A stretch of 43,504 nt of DNA. It comes from CAZLMG01 sp964560765 (GTDB lineage Bacteria; Bdellovibrionota_B; Oligoflexia; Oligoflexales; CAZLMG01). The DNA lies in NCBI GenBank assembly GCA_964560765.1, contig CAZLMG010000038.1, positions 1 through 43,504 on the forward strand, read 5' to 3'. Of the stretch, positions 43,055 through 43,504 are shown piece after piece (position 1 is the stretch's first letter; the number at the start of each line of letters is the position of its first letter). The notes below the pieces were generated by a model. The model did not search any database and was not told the DNA's origin. It saw nothing but the letters and a program-made list of their open reading frames with translations. The translations under genes and the position numbers were made by a program.

Positions 43055-43387
43055 TTAAAATCGTACCAGTTTGGCGCTTGCGTTGACGCGTGTCACCAAT
43101 AGTCCGGTCATAATCTTGATGTCGGAGGGCATGGCGTTTGCCGATCTCCAATTCTGAAGATAGATCTCGGTTGCAACGGGAATAGAGGTGGGAGTCAGTT
43201 CCGCATCCGCTTGTTCAGTCGCAAGCATCAGGCGGGATTCGAGGGTAACTAGCGCTGATTGCGCCGCCGTATCGCTAAGGCCAGACGACAAGGGGCGCTT
43301 CCTAAAGCCAAGAGATAAGGATGCTGCTTTGACTGTCGGCAATAACCTTCGGGGCTGATTCATAGAACTGATCTCATTTGATTCCAT
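43055..43387 (-). CDS. Hypothetical protein, 110 residues
   Basis: A hydrophilic protein with basic N-terminal third and no signal peptide, membrane helix or known motif. Neither the ATG at 43385-43387 nor the ATG at 43361-43363 has a strong ribosome binding site, so both the start and the gene itself are uncertain. It is the last reading frame on the minus strand in the window. Confidence 0.4.
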   Translation of the reverse strand: MESNEISSMNQPRRLLPTVKAASLSLGFRKRPLSSGLSDTAAQSALVTLESRLMLATEQADAELTPTSIPVATEIYLQNWRSANAMPSDIKIMTGLLVTRVNASAKLVRF

Positions 43388-43504
43388 GGTCGTGGCGAAT
43401 AGCTCTGTGGAGTTTATCGGCGGCTTACGAGAAAACTCAAGAGCTATTGGTATGCCTATCCGAAAAGCGCAGCTTGCGGTTAACGGGCCAGGGGACTGGA
43501 GCAG
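43388..43504. other. Window end without recognised feature
   Basis: The last 117 bp show no gene, repeat or promoter that I can support. The region may hold the promoter of the 110-residue reading frame. Confidence 0.3.

Overview
The window is an origin-proximal stretch of a chromosome from a Gram-negative bacterium. It carries parB-parA with three perfect parS sites, the F0 genes of ATP synthase, dnaA, a dnaA-dnaN spacer with DnaA boxes, dnaN, gyrB and gyrA. The LPS export genes (lptC-lptA-lptB), kdsD and two LPS-type glycosyltransferases show an outer membrane with lipopolysaccharide. Gene content (pyrG-kdsD, lptCAB-rpoN-rapZ, type 2 malate dehydrogenase, GyrB with the proteobacterial C-terminal insert, a c subunit with a signal-like extension) fits a former 'Deltaproteobacteria' lineage, most plausibly Bdellovibrionota/Oligoflexia. 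That assignment is inferred from gene order and protein character; I could not run a phylogeny.

Layout. 1-266: probable 3' remnant of an IS1-like transposase and a long inverted repeat. 267-2370: parB and parA (minus), their promoter and the parS cluster. 2371-4266: atpE, atpB, an atpI-like gene and an atpZ-like gene (minus). No F1 subunit gene is present, so F1 must be elsewhere. 4415-12296: dnaA, putative oriC, dnaN, gyrB, gyrA. 12299-16647: gatC-gatA-gatB (overlapping by ATGA) and an MnmC2-like FAD oxidoreductase. 16649-18890: two minus-strand envelope proteins of unknown function. 19113-26368: pyrG, kdsD, lptC, lptA, lptB, rpoN and rapZ, a block joining CTP and Kdo precursor supply, LPS export, sigma-54 and its usual neighbour rapZ. 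26392-27207: LysM lipoprotein (minus). 27382-31822: glycine cleavage operon gcvT-gcvH-gcvP (minus). 32095-34339: a small exported protein and two glycosyltransferases (plus). 34328-36700: ftsK, convergent and overlapping. 36775-38715: three minus-strand genes, including a metallo-beta-lactamase/exonuclease-like protein with its metal ligands replaced. 38931-42350: membrane zinc-ribbon protein, mdh, BamC-like lipoprotein, htpX. 42399-43387: tRNA-Ile(GAU) with a near-consensus promoter, a perfect 18-bp hairpin, a Fis-type regulator and a small hypothetical gene.

Functional themes: chromosome replication and segregation (parABS, dnaA, dnaN, gyrase, ftsK); envelope biogenesis (kdsD, lpt genes, glycosyltransferases, lipoproteins, htpX); translation fidelity and tRNA (gatCAB, tRNA-Ile); central metabolism (glycine cleavage, mdh, pyrG). 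No CRISPR array, rRNA, prophage or complete insertion sequence was seen. Most of the window is ordinary core genome. The least explained items are the degenerate MBL protein, the hairpin between the fis-like gene and the tRNA promoter, the probable CTG start of gcvT, and several small or exported proteins of unknown function.
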